Assembly: GCA_937897325.1 (NCBI GenBank)
Contig: CALCOY010000021.1
Location: forward strand, 1-64,000
From: an uncultured Shimia sp.
GTDB lineage: Bacteria > Pseudomonadota > Alphaproteobacteria > Rhodobacterales > Rhodobacteraceae
Direction of reading: 5' to 3'
Length of the DNA: 64,000 nucleotides
Part shown: one piece after another, positions 18,314-26,777 of the stretch
How the letters are laid out: the number at the start of each line of letters is the position of its first letter
Numbering within the stretch: the first letter of the stretch is position 1
Translations under genes and position numbers: made by a program
Notes under the pieces: generated by a model
The model's database searches: none
The model's input: the letters and a program-made list of their open reading frames with translations, nothing else
Told to the model about the DNA's origin: nothing

Positions 18314-19516
18314 ATGACAATTCATAAGTCCAACATTTCCCGCCGTCAGGCACTGACTGCAATTGGCGGCGCCTCGATCTCGGTTGCGGCTCTGGGCGCC
18401 AACGCGCAATCCAGCGTGGTCGAACCGCGCAGCACCATCACCGAACCGCGTCGCGATTTCCGCCCCGGCATCGACCCAAATGTCTATTTCTGGGACCCGG
18501 ATATCATCGGTGAGGATGACCGTTTCTGGGGCCTCGTTCAGCCCAACGCCCCGATTGAAAGACTATGGACAGGAGCGCTCTGGGCAGAAGGACCTGCTTG
18601 GAACAGCGTTGGCAAGTTCCTGATCTGGTCCGACATCCCAAACAATCGGCAGATGCGCTGGCTTGATGATGATGGACATGTCTCCGAATTCCGGGCGCCG
18701 TCCAACAATTCCAACGGCAACAGTTTCGACTACCAGGGCCGCCAGCTTAGCTGTGAACATCTGACCCGCCGCGTCGTGCGCTATGAACTTGACGGCTCGG
18801 TCACAATCCTCGCCGACCGTTTCGACGGCAAGCGCCTCAATTCACCCAACGACATTGTCGCCCATCCGGATGGCAGCTACTGGTTCACCGACCCACCCTA
18901 TGGTGGCCAGCTTTATGAAGGCGCGCCCGATGCGCCCGGCGGGCCCTCGAACGCTGCGGGCCTCCTAAATCCCCGCCTTGGCCAGCCACCCGAAATCGGC
19001 TCTTTCCAGCGCGAGTTGCCAACAGCCACCTACCGCATCGCACCGGACGGAGCCGTCACGCAAGTCGCCTCGGAAGAAGAAGCACCGGACCCCAACGGTC
19101 TCTGCTTCTCGCCCGATTTCAGCACGCTCTATGTTGCCTCAACCGGGAAGGGGCCGGGCGACACCGGTCCAGGCGGTGAGGGCAGCGTCTTTGCTTTCGA
19201 CGTGGCCGAAGATGGCACGACATCGAACCCCCGCCTCTATACCGATTGCATGATAGATGAGGTCAAATGTGGTCCCGATGGTGTTCGCTGCGACGTGGCA
19301 GGCAATGTCTGGATATCATCCAATGCGGGGCGCAACGTCGGCTATTCCGGCGTGACGGTCTGGTCACCAGAGGGCGCGCTTCTGGGCCGGATCCGCATCC
19401 CTGAGATCTGCGGCAACATCTGCTTTGGCGGGCCAAAGCGGAATCGCCTTTTCATGGCTGCCAGCCAGTCGATCTATTCGGTCTATGTGGGCACGCAGGG
19501 TGCAGCCCCTGCGTGA
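18314..19516 (+). CDS. SMP-30/gluconolactonase-like protein with Tat signal
   Basis: 400 residues from ATG 18314, with GGAGG 7 bases upstream; a frame from 18263 has no such site. A twin-arginine signal is present (ISRRQALTAIGG, then a hydrophobic stretch to ANAQS), so it is likely folded before export to the periplasm. The rest is a six-bladed propeller of the SMP-30 family: LWAEGPAW, the metal-site region LNSPNDIV, and DPNGLCFSPD. Members are Ca- or Zn-dependent lactonases. It may open a lactone imported or produced by the upstream operon, from which the hairpin element separates it. Confidence 0.88.
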   Translation: MTIHKSNISRRQALTAIGGASISVAALGANAQSSVVEPRSTITEPRRDFRPGIDPNVYFWDPDIIGEDDRFWGLVQPNAPIERLWTGALWAEGPAWNSVGKFLIWSDIPNNRQMRWLDDDGHVSEFRAPSNNSNGNSFDYQGRQLSCEHLTRRVVRYELDGSVTILADRFDGKRLNSPNDIVAHPDGSYWFTDPPYGGQLYEGAPDAPGGPSNAAGLLNPRLGQPPEIGSFQRELPTATYRIAPDGAVTQVASEEEAPDPNGLCFSPDFSTLYVASTGKGPGDTGPGGEGSVFAFDVAEDGTTSNPRLYTDCMIDEVKCGPDGVRCDVAGNVWISSNAGRNVGYSGVTVWSPEGALLGRIRIPEICGNICFGGPKRNRLFMAASQSIYSVYVGTQGAAPA

Positions 19517-19523
19517 ACCAGCA

Positions 19524-19546
19524 GGCTGACCGAAGAATGGTCAGCC
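19524..19546. terminator. Bidirectional terminator between convergent genes
   Basis: GGCTGACC, a 7-base loop, GGTCAGCC: an 8-base perfect stem followed on the plus strand by CTTCCCTTTCC. It overlaps the last codon of the convergent permease gene and can serve both strands. Confidence 0.65.
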
Positions 19547-20872
19547 CTTCCCTTTCCAGGGGACAAGGGTCTTTTCCATCATCCGCATCAATACATCGAT
19601 GCCAAAACCGATGATCCCGATCAGCACGATACCCATGATCACGATATCCGTGTCCTGAAACTTCGAGGCTGCCACGATCATCTTTCCAATGCCCTTTTCC
19701 GCCGCGACCAGTTCAGCAGCAACCACCGTGCCCCAGCACACCCCCATGGCAACGCGCGCCGCCGTGAAGATCTCCGGAAGCGAGTTCGGAATGATCACGT
19801 GCCGCATGATCTGCGTCTTTGACGCACCCAGCGAATAGGCCGCATGGATCTTTGATATCTTCACGCCCGACACTCCGGATCGCGCCCCAATCGCCATGAT
19901 CCACAAGGCGGCCAGAAACAGCAGGATGATCTTGCCCTGCTCCCCGATTCCTGCCCAGATGATCACCAGCGGGATCAGCGCCAAGGGCGGCACAGGCCGC
20001 ATGAATTCGACGATCGGGTCAAACCAACCCCGGAACCAATCGCTCAGTCCCATCGCATAGCCCAAGGGGATACCGACAGCCGCACCAAGCAGGAAGCCTA
20101 CGATCACGCGGAACAGTGAATAGGATAGATGCTCGGCCAACGTCACATTCTGGTAACCATCGCGCGAAATCGTCACCAGCTTTTCCCAAACAGATTCCGG
20201 TGAAGGCAGCCAGATGCTTTCCATCTGCATCCCCGTGTCCGGCTGAATGTTCAGCGTGCCCTTATCCGTAAGCGCAACCCGTCCAACCGCTGTGCTGGCC
20301 GCCACGCCACGCCCTATGGGCCCTCCATCAATCGCGACGATCTTCGCACCTTCCTCCCGGGTGATTTCGTCATTGCCATCCCAAAGCAGCAACTTACTGC
20401 GATAGCTTTGCACCGCGATCACGTCATTCTTGGCCGCACCGTCACCTTCTTCAATCTCGGGCAGGTCAGGAGCGCTGCCAGCTTCGTGCACCAGCACAGT
20501 CACCGTCGCCTCATCCTGAGAGCCGTCCTCGGCCTCAAGCGTGTATGTGAACTCACCCTCACCAACAAAGGGCCCTGGCACGTGCAAAAAACCCGGCATC
20601 AGTTTGGAGCCAGTAAAGGCCCCCCAAAGCGCAAATATAAAAACCACTGAAATGATGGACGCTGCCGTGTTAGACACGACAGTGCTTTCATCCCCAAAAG
20701 TCACGGTCTTGAGCGATGTGTAATCGCTTTTTGGGGTTAGCATCCGCCGGACAAAACTCCAGACAACGAAGAACAGAAGGATGATGCCCACATACAGGGC
20801 AAGCGCAGGAACCGCCGTGGCCAGCGATGTGAATACGGCCGCGACTTCTGAAAGAAGGTCCTGGATGATCAT
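19541..20872 (-). CDS. tauC: Taurine-type ABC transporter permease with a large insert
   Basis: 443 residues, against roughly 250-280 for usual TauC/SsuC proteins. Residues from about 225 on form the normal binding-protein-dependent permease domain, with the EAA-type loop AYSLGASKTQIMRHVIIPNSLPEI. The extra N-terminal part has two membrane segments (about 18-41 and 70-90). Between the second and the core there is a hydrophilic region of roughly 120 residues (GEFTYTLEAEDGSQDEATV and on), probably periplasmic and beta-rich. It starts in the ATGA overlap with the ATPase gene. Placement with tauA- and tauB-like genes and a taurine aminotransferase supports taurine uptake. Confidence 0.85.
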   Translation of the reverse strand: MIIQDLLSEVAAVFTSLATAVPALALYVGIILLFFVVWSFVRRMLTPKSDYTSLKTVTFGDESTVVSNTAASIISVVFIFALWGAFTGSKLMPGFLHVPGPFVGEGEFTYTLEAEDGSQDEATVTVLVHEAGSAPDLPEIEEGDGAAKNDVIAVQSYRSKLLLWDGNDEITREEGAKIVAIDGGPIGRGVAASTAVGRVALTDKGTLNIQPDTGMQMESIWLPSPESVWEKLVTISRDGYQNVTLAEHLSYSLFRVIVGFLLGAAVGIPLGYAMGLSDWFRGWFDPIVEFMRPVPPLALIPLVIIWAGIGEQGKIILLFLAALWIMAIGARSGVSGVKISKIHAAYSLGASKTQIMRHVIIPNSLPEIFTAARVAMGVCWGTVVAAELVAAEKGIGKMIVAASKFQDTDIVIMGIVLIGIIGFGIDVLMRMMEKTLVPWKGKG

Positions 20873-21681
20873 GCGTCTGCCCCCTCTGACCGGCCCATGA
20901 TTTCTTCTTCCATGTCCCAGATCATACCCAGTATCTCCTCGCGCCGCTCGCCGAATTCCGGGTGTTTCTTGACCTCACGGAGGTCCTGCCCAACGCCCAG
21001 ATCCGCAAAAGGCAATCTGTACTCCTTGTGAATGCGCCCTGGTCGCGGTGCCATGACCAAAAGTCGTTCACCGAGTAGCAATGCTTCTTCGACCGAATGG
21101 GTGATCAGAATGATCGTCTTGCCTGTTTCTTTCCAAAGCTTCAGAACAAGGCTTTGCATCTTTTCCCGCGTCAGCGCGTCAAGCGCGCCCAAAGGTTCGT
21201 CCATAAGGATCACGTCGGGTTCGTTGGCAAGGCAGCGTGCAAGGGCCACGCGCTGCTGCATACCGCCCGACAATTCGTAAACCATCTTTTCCTTGAAATC
21301 CTGCAGGCCCACCACATCCAGCAGGTGATCAACGATCTGACTGCTTTCGGATTTTGCCATACCCTTCATGTCGGGGCCAAAGCGCACGTTGTCCCGAACA
21401 CTCATCCATTCAAAAAGAGCGCCCTGCTGAAACACCATGCCCCGTTCGGCATCCGGGCCTTGCACATCGTGCCCGTTGAGGACGATTTTGCCGCCAGTCG
21501 GTGCCAGAAAGCCCGCCACGATGTTCAGAAGCGTGGTCTTGCCGCATCCCGATGGGCCAAGCACGCTCATCAGTTCACCAGCTTTGAGATCCAGCGATAC
21601 GTCCTTGAGCGCCTGAACCGACCCGCCATTCGGCAGATCGAAACGCATAGAGATATTGTCGATTTGTAGTCCTGATGACAT
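20869..21681 (-). CDS. tauB: Taurine-type ABC transporter ATPase
   Basis: 270 residues. Walker A GPSGCGKTT (about 42-50), signature LSGGMQQRVALAR, Walker B VILMDEPLGALD and the switch histidine in LITHSVEEAL are intact. It belongs to the nitrate/sulfonate/taurine group of importers. Its stop overlaps the permease start. It is separated from the binding-protein gene by a strong hairpin that probably lowers its expression relative to that gene. Confidence 0.9.
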   Translation of the reverse strand: MSSGLQIDNISMRFDLPNGGSVQALKDVSLDLKAGELMSVLGPSGCGKTTLLNIVAGFLAPTGGKIVLNGHDVQGPDAERGMVFQQGALFEWMSVRDNVRFGPDMKGMAKSESSQIVDHLLDVVGLQDFKEKMVYELSGGMQQRVALARCLANEPDVILMDEPLGALDALTREKMQSLVLKLWKETGKTIILITHSVEEALLLGERLLVMAPRPGRIHKEYRLPFADLGVGQDLREVKKHPEFGERREEILGMIWDMEEEIMGRSEGADA

Positions 21682-21754
21682 CAGTTCACCCTGTCGGTGT
21701 CGATCCTGATCCAGATCGTCGGGCAGGGTTGGCCCCGCCTCTTTTCACTCAGAA

Positions 21755-21783
21755 GGGCCCGCGCGGTACATCCGCGCGGGCCC
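21755..21783 (-). terminator. Intra-operon hairpin after the binding-protein gene
   Basis: GGGCCCGCGCGG, loop of 5, CCGCGCGGGCCC: a 12-base perfect stem lying 7 bases past the tauA-like stop. On the minus strand only TTCT follows, so it is more likely a partial terminator or mRNA-stabilising stem than a full stop. This is a common way to make more binding protein than membrane subunits. Confidence 0.7.
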
Positions 21784-21790
21784 TGGCGAT

Positions 21791-22801
21791 TTACATGCCT
21801 TTCGCGGCTTCCAGCGGGCCAGTGTTGACGGTGTTTTCATACGTGTCGAGTGCTGCATCCATCGCACCCGCACCCACAAAGACGTCAGCCACGCCCTTCA
21901 TGAAGCTTTGCGCGCCACCGCCCAGCCACTTCGCGTCCATCTGGTCTTCGACCGTCGGGAACACAAATGTGTCGATCGTGGCGGCTGTGGCTTCTTCATC
22001 CATACCGGCGTCTTTGGCGATCACTGGCAACATCTTGTCCCGGTTGGCCGGATCCGCCCACATGGCGTTGGCATCTGCCGTGACCTTCAGGAACTTAGCA
22101 AGCAACTCGGACTCCTCGGCGACGAAGGCCGCCGGTGCGGATGTGACGTCAAAAACGAGAATGCCCAGTTCTTCCTTTTCGGCGCCTGTCAAAAGGACGT
22201 TGCCGTGTTCTTTCATGCGGCGCAGCGCACCACCCCAGCCGCACGCCATGTCAAGCGAGCCTTGTGCAAGGGCCGCAGCCCCTTCAGCCGGTGCCATATC
22301 GACGACTTCCATGCTGGCCACGTCCACGCCGAAATGATTCATCTGGTTCAGGAAACCGTAATGCGCGGCGGTGCCCAAAGGCACGGCAACTTTTTTGCCC
22401 GACAGTTCAGCTGCGCTGCCCTTGTCGATTTCCAGGCCCGATGCGACGACGCAGTTGTCATTGTCCGAATAGCTCACCGCAACGTCGACGATCTGGATGT
22501 CCTGCCCGGCCGAGGCAGCAACCACGAAGGGCGGCACGCCCTGGCTCACCGAAATCTGCACATCGCCCGAGGCCATCGCGGCAGACATCGCCGTACCGGT
22601 GTCAAAGCTCACCCAGTTGATCTTGGTGCCCATGACCTCTTCATACATGCCTTCGACCTTCGCAAACTGGAACGGCATCGGCCATTCCAGGAAGTAGGCC
22701 ACCGTGATCTCACCGCCGTGGCCCGCAGCGAATGCGCCGTGCGTCCCGACAAGCATGGCCACACCCGCTGCGGCCCCCATAAGCTTCGATTTCAACGTCA
22801 T
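21791..22801 (-). CDS. tauA: Taurine-type ABC transporter substrate-binding protein
   Basis: 336 residues with a signal peptide ending AFA/AGH (about residue 26). The NMT1/TauA-like fold is indicated by VAYFLEWPMPFQFAKVEGMYEE, GDVQISVSQGVPP and GKKVAVPLGTAAHYGF. It captures taurine or a related sulfonate in the periplasm. It is divergent from the aminotransferase gene, sharing a 332-base control region. Substrate is inferred from that neighbour. Confidence 0.85.
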   Translation of the reverse strand: MTLKSKLMGAAAGVAMLVGTHGAFAAGHGGEITVAYFLEWPMPFQFAKVEGMYEEVMGTKINWVSFDTGTAMSAAMASGDVQISVSQGVPPFVVAASAGQDIQIVDVAVSYSDNDNCVVASGLEIDKGSAAELSGKKVAVPLGTAAHYGFLNQMNHFGVDVASMEVVDMAPAEGAAALAQGSLDMACGWGGALRRMKEHGNVLLTGAEKEELGILVFDVTSAPAAFVAEESELLAKFLKVTADANAMWADPANRDKMLPVIAKDAGMDEEATAATIDTFVFPTVEDQMDAKWLGGGAQSFMKGVADVFVGAGAMDAALDTYENTVNTGPLEAAKGM

Positions 22802-23133
22802 ACTGTTCTCCCGATTTTACGCCGCCTCTTGGGCAGCTCTTTGTTTTTCATGCGACTCAAGCGCATGTCTGGGCCGCCAGATCGGCGGCGCTGACGCGAT
22901 CCGAGCCGATATTTTCTACCGGATCAACGATTTTTCACGACCTCAACAGCCGCAGCTCAAGACCAAAACCGCAATTTTCATTTCTGAAAACAGCAATAAG
23001 CCGCTATTTCCAGCAGATTGGCCCGTCACGCGGGATTTTTCTGGCGCTAATGATCACCAAAAACTGGCCCTAGAGACTTCTCGTATTTTAAGCTCTTGTT
23101 CATCATCCCGCACTTCTTGGACAGGAGAGTCTC
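22802..23133. promoter_or_regulatory. Divergent control region of taurine uptake and aminotransferase genes
   Basis: 332 bases without a gene. It must hold the promoters of both the tauABC-like genes and the aminotransferase. In related bacteria a GntR/MocR-type regulator, TauR, binds direct repeats resembling CTGGAC-y-TAA here. I see only loose matches (ACTGGCCCTAG near 23,064 and CTTGGACAGGAG near 23,117), not a clear pair. No tauR gene is in the window. Confidence 0.5.
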
Positions 23134-24528
23134 ATGGACGGCACCTTCAGCGATAACGATATCTCTCGTGTGGTCGAAGCCGACCGCAAGAACGTCTGGC
23201 ACCACCTGATTCAGCACGCGCCCTTCTTCACCGGTGCGGACCCCAAGATCATCGTCGAAGGCAAGGGCCTGCGCATCTGGGACCAGCACGGAAAGGAACA
23301 CATTGATGCCGTTTCGGGTGGGGTGTGGACCGTGAACGTGGGCTATGGTCGCGAGCGCATCGGCGATGCGGTGCGCAACCAGATCGTCAAGATGAACTTT
23401 TTCGGCGGCACGATGGGATCGATTCCGGGTGCCATCTTCGCCGAACGTCTGATCGAAAAGATGCCAGGCCTCAGCCGCGTTTATTACATGAATTCAGGTT
23501 CGGAGGCGAATGAGAAGGCCTTCAAGATGATCCGCCAGATCGCGCATAAGCGCTACGGCGGCAAGAAGCATAAGATCCTATACCGCGATCGCGATTATCA
23601 CGGCACGACAATTGCATGCCTGTCGGCTGGTGGCCAGGATGAGCGCAACGCGCAATATGGGCCTTACACGCCCGGTTTCGTCCGCGTGCCGCACTGCCTG
23701 GAGTATCGCAAGCACGAGCAGGAAGGCGCCCCTTCCGAAAACTACGGCGAATGGGCAGCAGACCAGATCGAAAAAGTCATTCTACAGGAAGGTCCGGACA
23801 CCGTCGGTGGTCTCTGCCTTGAACCCGTGACAGCCGGGGGCGGCGTTATCCCCGCGCCGGAAGGCTATTGGCAGCGCGTTCAGGAGATCTGCAACAAATA
23901 CGACATTCTCCTGCATATAGATGAGGTCGTCTGCGGTGTGGGCCGCACGGGCACCTGGTTTGGCTATCAGCAATATGGTGTGCAACCCGATATTGTAACT
24001 ATGGCCAAAGGTGTGGCATCTGGCTACGCGGCCATCGCCTGCCTCGTGACCACCGAAGAAGTCTTTGACATGTTCAAGGACGATGCAGGCGATCACCTGA
24101 ACTATTTCCGCGATATCTCAACCTTTGGGGGCTGCACGGCCGGCCCCGCGGCAGCGATCGAGAATATGGCGATCATCGAAGAGGAGGACCTGCTCGACAA
24201 CACAACCGCCATGGGCGCCCGGATGATCGAGAATCTGAATGCTCTGGCCGACAAGCATGCGGTGATCGGCGATGTGCGGGGCAAGGGTCTGTTTTGCGGC
24301 GCGGAACTTGTCGCAGACCGGACCAGCAAGGAACCGATGGCGGAAGCGAAGGTCCAGGCGGTGGTCAAAGATTGCATGGCTCAAGGCGTAGTCATCGGGG
24401 CGACGAACCGCTCGGTGCCCGGCAAGAACAACACGCTGTGCTTCTCGCCCGCGCTGATTTCGACACCGGACGACATCGACGCAATCACCGAGGCCGTGGA
24501 TCAAGCGCTGACCCGCGTTTTCTCATAG
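23134..24528 (+). CDS. tpa: Taurine-pyruvate aminotransferase (class III)
   Basis: 464 residues; AGGAG lies 6 bases before ATG. It is a fold-type I PLP enzyme: GSEANEKAFKM, the glycine-rich YHGTT element, LHIDEVVCGVGRTG (PLP-binding Asp) and the Schiff-base lysine in TMAKGVASGY. The N-terminus MDGTFSDNDISRVVEADRK is like the Tpa of marine Rhodobacteraceae. It moves the amino group of taurine to pyruvate, giving sulfoacetaldehyde and alanine. Xsc and Pta, the next steps, are not in this window. Confidence is high for the family, moderate for taurine specificity. Confidence 0.85.
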   Translation: MDGTFSDNDISRVVEADRKNVWHHLIQHAPFFTGADPKIIVEGKGLRIWDQHGKEHIDAVSGGVWTVNVGYGRERIGDAVRNQIVKMNFFGGTMGSIPGAIFAERLIEKMPGLSRVYYMNSGSEANEKAFKMIRQIAHKRYGGKKHKILYRDRDYHGTTIACLSAGGQDERNAQYGPYTPGFVRVPHCLEYRKHEQEGAPSENYGEWAADQIEKVILQEGPDTVGGLCLEPVTAGGGVIPAPEGYWQRVQEICNKYDILLHIDEVVCGVGRTGTWFGYQQYGVQPDIVTMAKGVASGYAAIACLVTTEEVFDMFKDDAGDHLNYFRDISTFGGCTAGPAAAIENMAIIEEEDLLDNTTAMGARMIENLNALADKHAVIGDVRGKGLFCGAELVADRTSKEPMAEAKVQAVVKDCMAQGVVIGATNRSVPGKNNTLCFSPALISTPDDIDAITEAVDQALTRVFS

Positions 24529-24589
24529 ATCAGGGTTAGGCCAAACGCTGCGCTTTGTCAGCACATCGGCCAGAACGTTGACCCTGTAA

Positions 24590-24608
24590 GGCGGGCATGT
24601 CGCCCGCC
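24590..24608 (+). terminator. Hairpin after tpa
   Basis: GGCGGGC, loop of 5 (ATGTC), GCCCGCC: perfect 7-base stem followed by ACCCTTT. Likely terminator of the aminotransferase transcript; it also lies just before the next gene start. Confidence 0.55.
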
Positions 24609-24625
24609 ACCCTTTGGGATCGGGC

Positions 24626-25324
24626 ATGCCAACAGACATCAACAGCCTGGGCCAGCCGATTGGCGCGCCCCTCAAGGTCCACCTGCCGCGTCCGCCCGTC
24701 GCACCGGTTCACCTTACGGGCAGATCCACCAAGGTCAGACCACTTGACGCCAAGGCCGATGGACCAGATCTTTTCAGCGCTTTTTCAAAAGACGCGGCGG
24801 GAAAAGGCTGGACTTATCTGCCCCTCGGTCCTTTTAAGAACCAGGACACCTTCACAGATTGGCTTACCACCGCGCAGGCCGGCATCGACCCGATCTTTCA
24901 CGCGATCCTAACACCCGAAGGCAAAGCTTTAGGCTTTGCAAGCTATCTGCGGATCAACCCGCAGGACGGTCTGGTAGAAGTGGGCTTCATTCATTTCTCG
25001 CCCCATCTGCAAGGCACGATCATGGCCACAGAGGCCATGTATCTGATGATGGCGCATATCTTCGACGATCTCGGCTACCGCCGCTACGAATGGAAGTGCG
25101 ATGCGCTCAACGCCCCTTCACGCGCGGCGGCCGCACGGCTCGGCTTCACCTATGAAGGCACATTCCGCCAAGCCACACACTATAAGGGCCGCAACCGGGA
25201 CACGGCCTGGTTTTCCGTAATCGACAGCGAATGGCCCGCCCGAAAGGCGGAGTTTCAACGCTGGCTCGATCCAGCGAACTTCAATGAAAGCGGACAGCAA
25301 CGCAGCAAACTACGTCATGATTGA
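24626..25324 (+). CDS. GNAT acetyltransferase, RimJ/RimL type
   Basis: 232 residues from ATG 24626; the frame opens at 24614. The acetyl-CoA domain covers about residues 55-210, with VGFIHFSPHLQGTIMATEAM, the family's acceptor/CoA loop, and NAPSRAAAARLGFTYEG near its end. This subgroup usually acetylates small molecules or protein N-termini, and the substrate cannot be told. Its stop overlaps by 10 bases the convergent pseudogene. Confidence 0.85.
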   Translation: MPTDINSLGQPIGAPLKVHLPRPPVAPVHLTGRSTKVRPLDAKADGPDLFSAFSKDAAGKGWTYLPLGPFKNQDTFTDWLTTAQAGIDPIFHAILTPEGKALGFASYLRINPQDGLVEVGFIHFSPHLQGTIMATEAMYLMMAHIFDDLGYRRYEWKCDALNAPSRAAAARLGFTYEGTFRQATHYKGRNRDTAWFSVIDSEWPARKAEFQRWLDPANFNESGQQRSKLRHD

Positions 25325-25845
25325 TCGCGGAATGCCGCCACAACGTCATCAAGTACGGACGGAACCAAACCCGCTTTCTTGACATGCCAGACCTGCCCAC
25401 ACGCGATGGCCTTTAGCTGATGATGAATGTCTTTGCGGGTAAGTTCTATCTTGCCCAGGCTCTCCCAGCCAAACCGCCATTGCTCCATCGGCCAGTCCGG
25501 ATTGCCCCCGGGCCATTCCTTGCGCGTCCGACACATCGACCGCAGCGGCCGCCGGAACAATCGCCTGGCCCGAAATGTCATCGATGGATCAAGCCAGACC
25601 ACCCCATCCGCCCGCGACAAAGACAAAGGCAACATCGTCGGCCTGCCTTCCAACACCTATCGCGGCTGAGACACGGCTTGTCGGAGAAACTGCTCAACCT
25701 CCTCGCCCGGCCGCCTTTGCCAGTCGCGCAACAACTTAAACTGATCGAACGAAATCACGGGTATATCTGTCAACTGCCCCGCCAACACGGCAGCGAAATG
25801 GCTCTTTCCCGCGCCGTTGGCGCCCGTCACGATCACCCTTTGCAT
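25315..25845 (-). pseudogene. P-loop adenylate-kinase/FlaR-like gene with an in-frame amber stop
   Basis: One reading frame of about 175 codons interrupted by TAG at 25657-25659. The first part (MQRVIVTGANGAGKSHFAA) has a Walker A motif and continues to EEVEQFLRQ. After the stop the same frame resumes with VLEGRPTMLPLSLSRADGVVWLD and runs to the normal family end. In relatives a Trp commonly stands just before VLEG, so TGG to TAG would explain it. The protein family is a small nucleotide/topology-type kinase of unclear role. The upstream edge has three copies of ATGCCG, so the start is ambiguous (25845 to 25863). Read-through cannot be excluded. Confidence 0.75.
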
Positions 25846-25904
25846 CGGCATCGGCATCGGCATACATCATTCAGCATTGGCCAAACAGATCCCAAAGGCA
25901 CGCT

Positions 25905-26336
25905 TTGCGAAAATGGTATGAAAACACTGTAATCGCGCTGACACGCAAGCGGCCAAAGCTGATGGTCTTTCTGCTCGAATATGGCGTGCTGACGGTGGCT
26001 GTAACGCTCTTTTCCATATGCGCCGTTCTTTATCTACTTCACTTTCGGGTGTCGCCGCACGTCTCAGCCGGTTACGAGCGGGCCGAAGTGATTGGCATGT
26101 TACCGCTGCCCGACGACACCGGAAAACAGCGGGTCGTTCTCGACCTTCAACTTGCTTCTGGCGATGCTATTCGGCTCATTGGCAGGGCCCGGGCCGCCAC
26201 CGGAATTGTCGACATGGCTTGCCTAGAGCGACGCGCCTACACGGAACGCGACGGATCATTGTTATTCGACACACTATATTGCAGTAGTCGGAAGAGCCCG
26301 GTGGATGGCGGAAGAAGGCGGACCAAAGCCTTATAA
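25905..26336 (+). CDS. Hypothetical membrane protein beside the prophage end
   Basis: 143 residues from TTG, with AAAGG 6 bases upstream. One membrane segment (about 23-47, after the basic RKRPK) is followed by a soluble domain with a VVLDLQLASGDAIRLIGRA element. I do not recognise it. It ends about 40 bases before the inferred prophage end, and its last residues (KSPVDGGRRRTKAL) look atypical, so the C-terminus could have been altered by insertion. Confidence 0.5.
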   Translation: MRKWYENTVIALTRKRPKLMVFLLEYGVLTVAVTLFSICAVLYLLHFRVSPHVSAGYERAEVIGMLPLPDDTGKQRVVLDLQLASGDAIRLIGRARAATGIVDMACLERRAYTERDGSLLFDTLYCSSRKSPVDGGRRRTKAL

Positions 26337-26377
26337 AAAAGGCCGATCAGCAATGAAGGGCACCCAAAAAGGCCGAT
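26336..26377. repeat. Direct repeat AAAAAGGCCGAT next to the prophage end
   Basis: AAAAAGGCCGAT occurs at 26336-26347 and again at 26366-26377, 30 bases apart. The second copy ends at the base before the proposed prophage terminus. It may be coincidental or reflect the insertion history. Confidence 0.4.
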
Positions 26378-26777
26378 TGCGTTTTGTCTTCACGAAAGCG
26401 TCGAAACTAACCCATTTTTCCCAGTTGCCACATTCTCCGACACCCTTTTTGCAAACTATCGGACCGTGTCCGAAACCCCATTAAACAAGGGCTCAAACGC
26501 GCTTGAAAGGCCGTTTAATGAGTGCATTAGCAGTCATTGCGGCGCAAAAATCGACCGAAACCAGTTCCCAGTTTGTTGCTCTAGTTCCCAGAATGGGAAT
26601 AAGGACGCATAAACATGGCGTTAGCCAATATGCCAGCACACAAGATGCGGGTCTGAACTGGGAACTGAAATTCGCCGATATCGCCGGTTCCGTGGCGGGT
26701 ATCCCGAGCGCCTGAAACGTGCCAAAATGGAATAAATTCGAATGGGGCAACGACCCCAAAGGCAGTGAACGGGCAGT
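26378..26777. promoter_or_regulatory. Prophage left end: transposase sites and operator-like repeats
   Basis: 400 bases without a convincing gene. At 26389-26406 TTCAC-N8-CGAAA matches the Mu L1 site in both blocks and spacing. CGAAA words recur at 26471-26475 and 26556-26560, in the range expected for L2 and L3. TCGGAC-CGT-GTCCGA at 26459-26473 is a perfect inverted repeat. AGTTCCCAG occurs at 26563-26571 and 26583-26591 (20 bases apart) and inverted at 26658-26666, suggesting a regulator operator. Confidence 0.55.

Noticed and set aside
21908-22894. 328-codon frame antisense to the taurine binding-protein gene
   Set aside because: Antisense shadow of a well-supported gene; His/Arg-rich product without family features.
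22802-23133. A TauR operator pair
   Set aside because: Only loose single matches to the described direct repeat; not enough to call sites.
26503-26715. 70-codon frame in the prophage left end
   Set aside because: It runs through the repeated operator-like words and transposase-site region and has no ribosome site.
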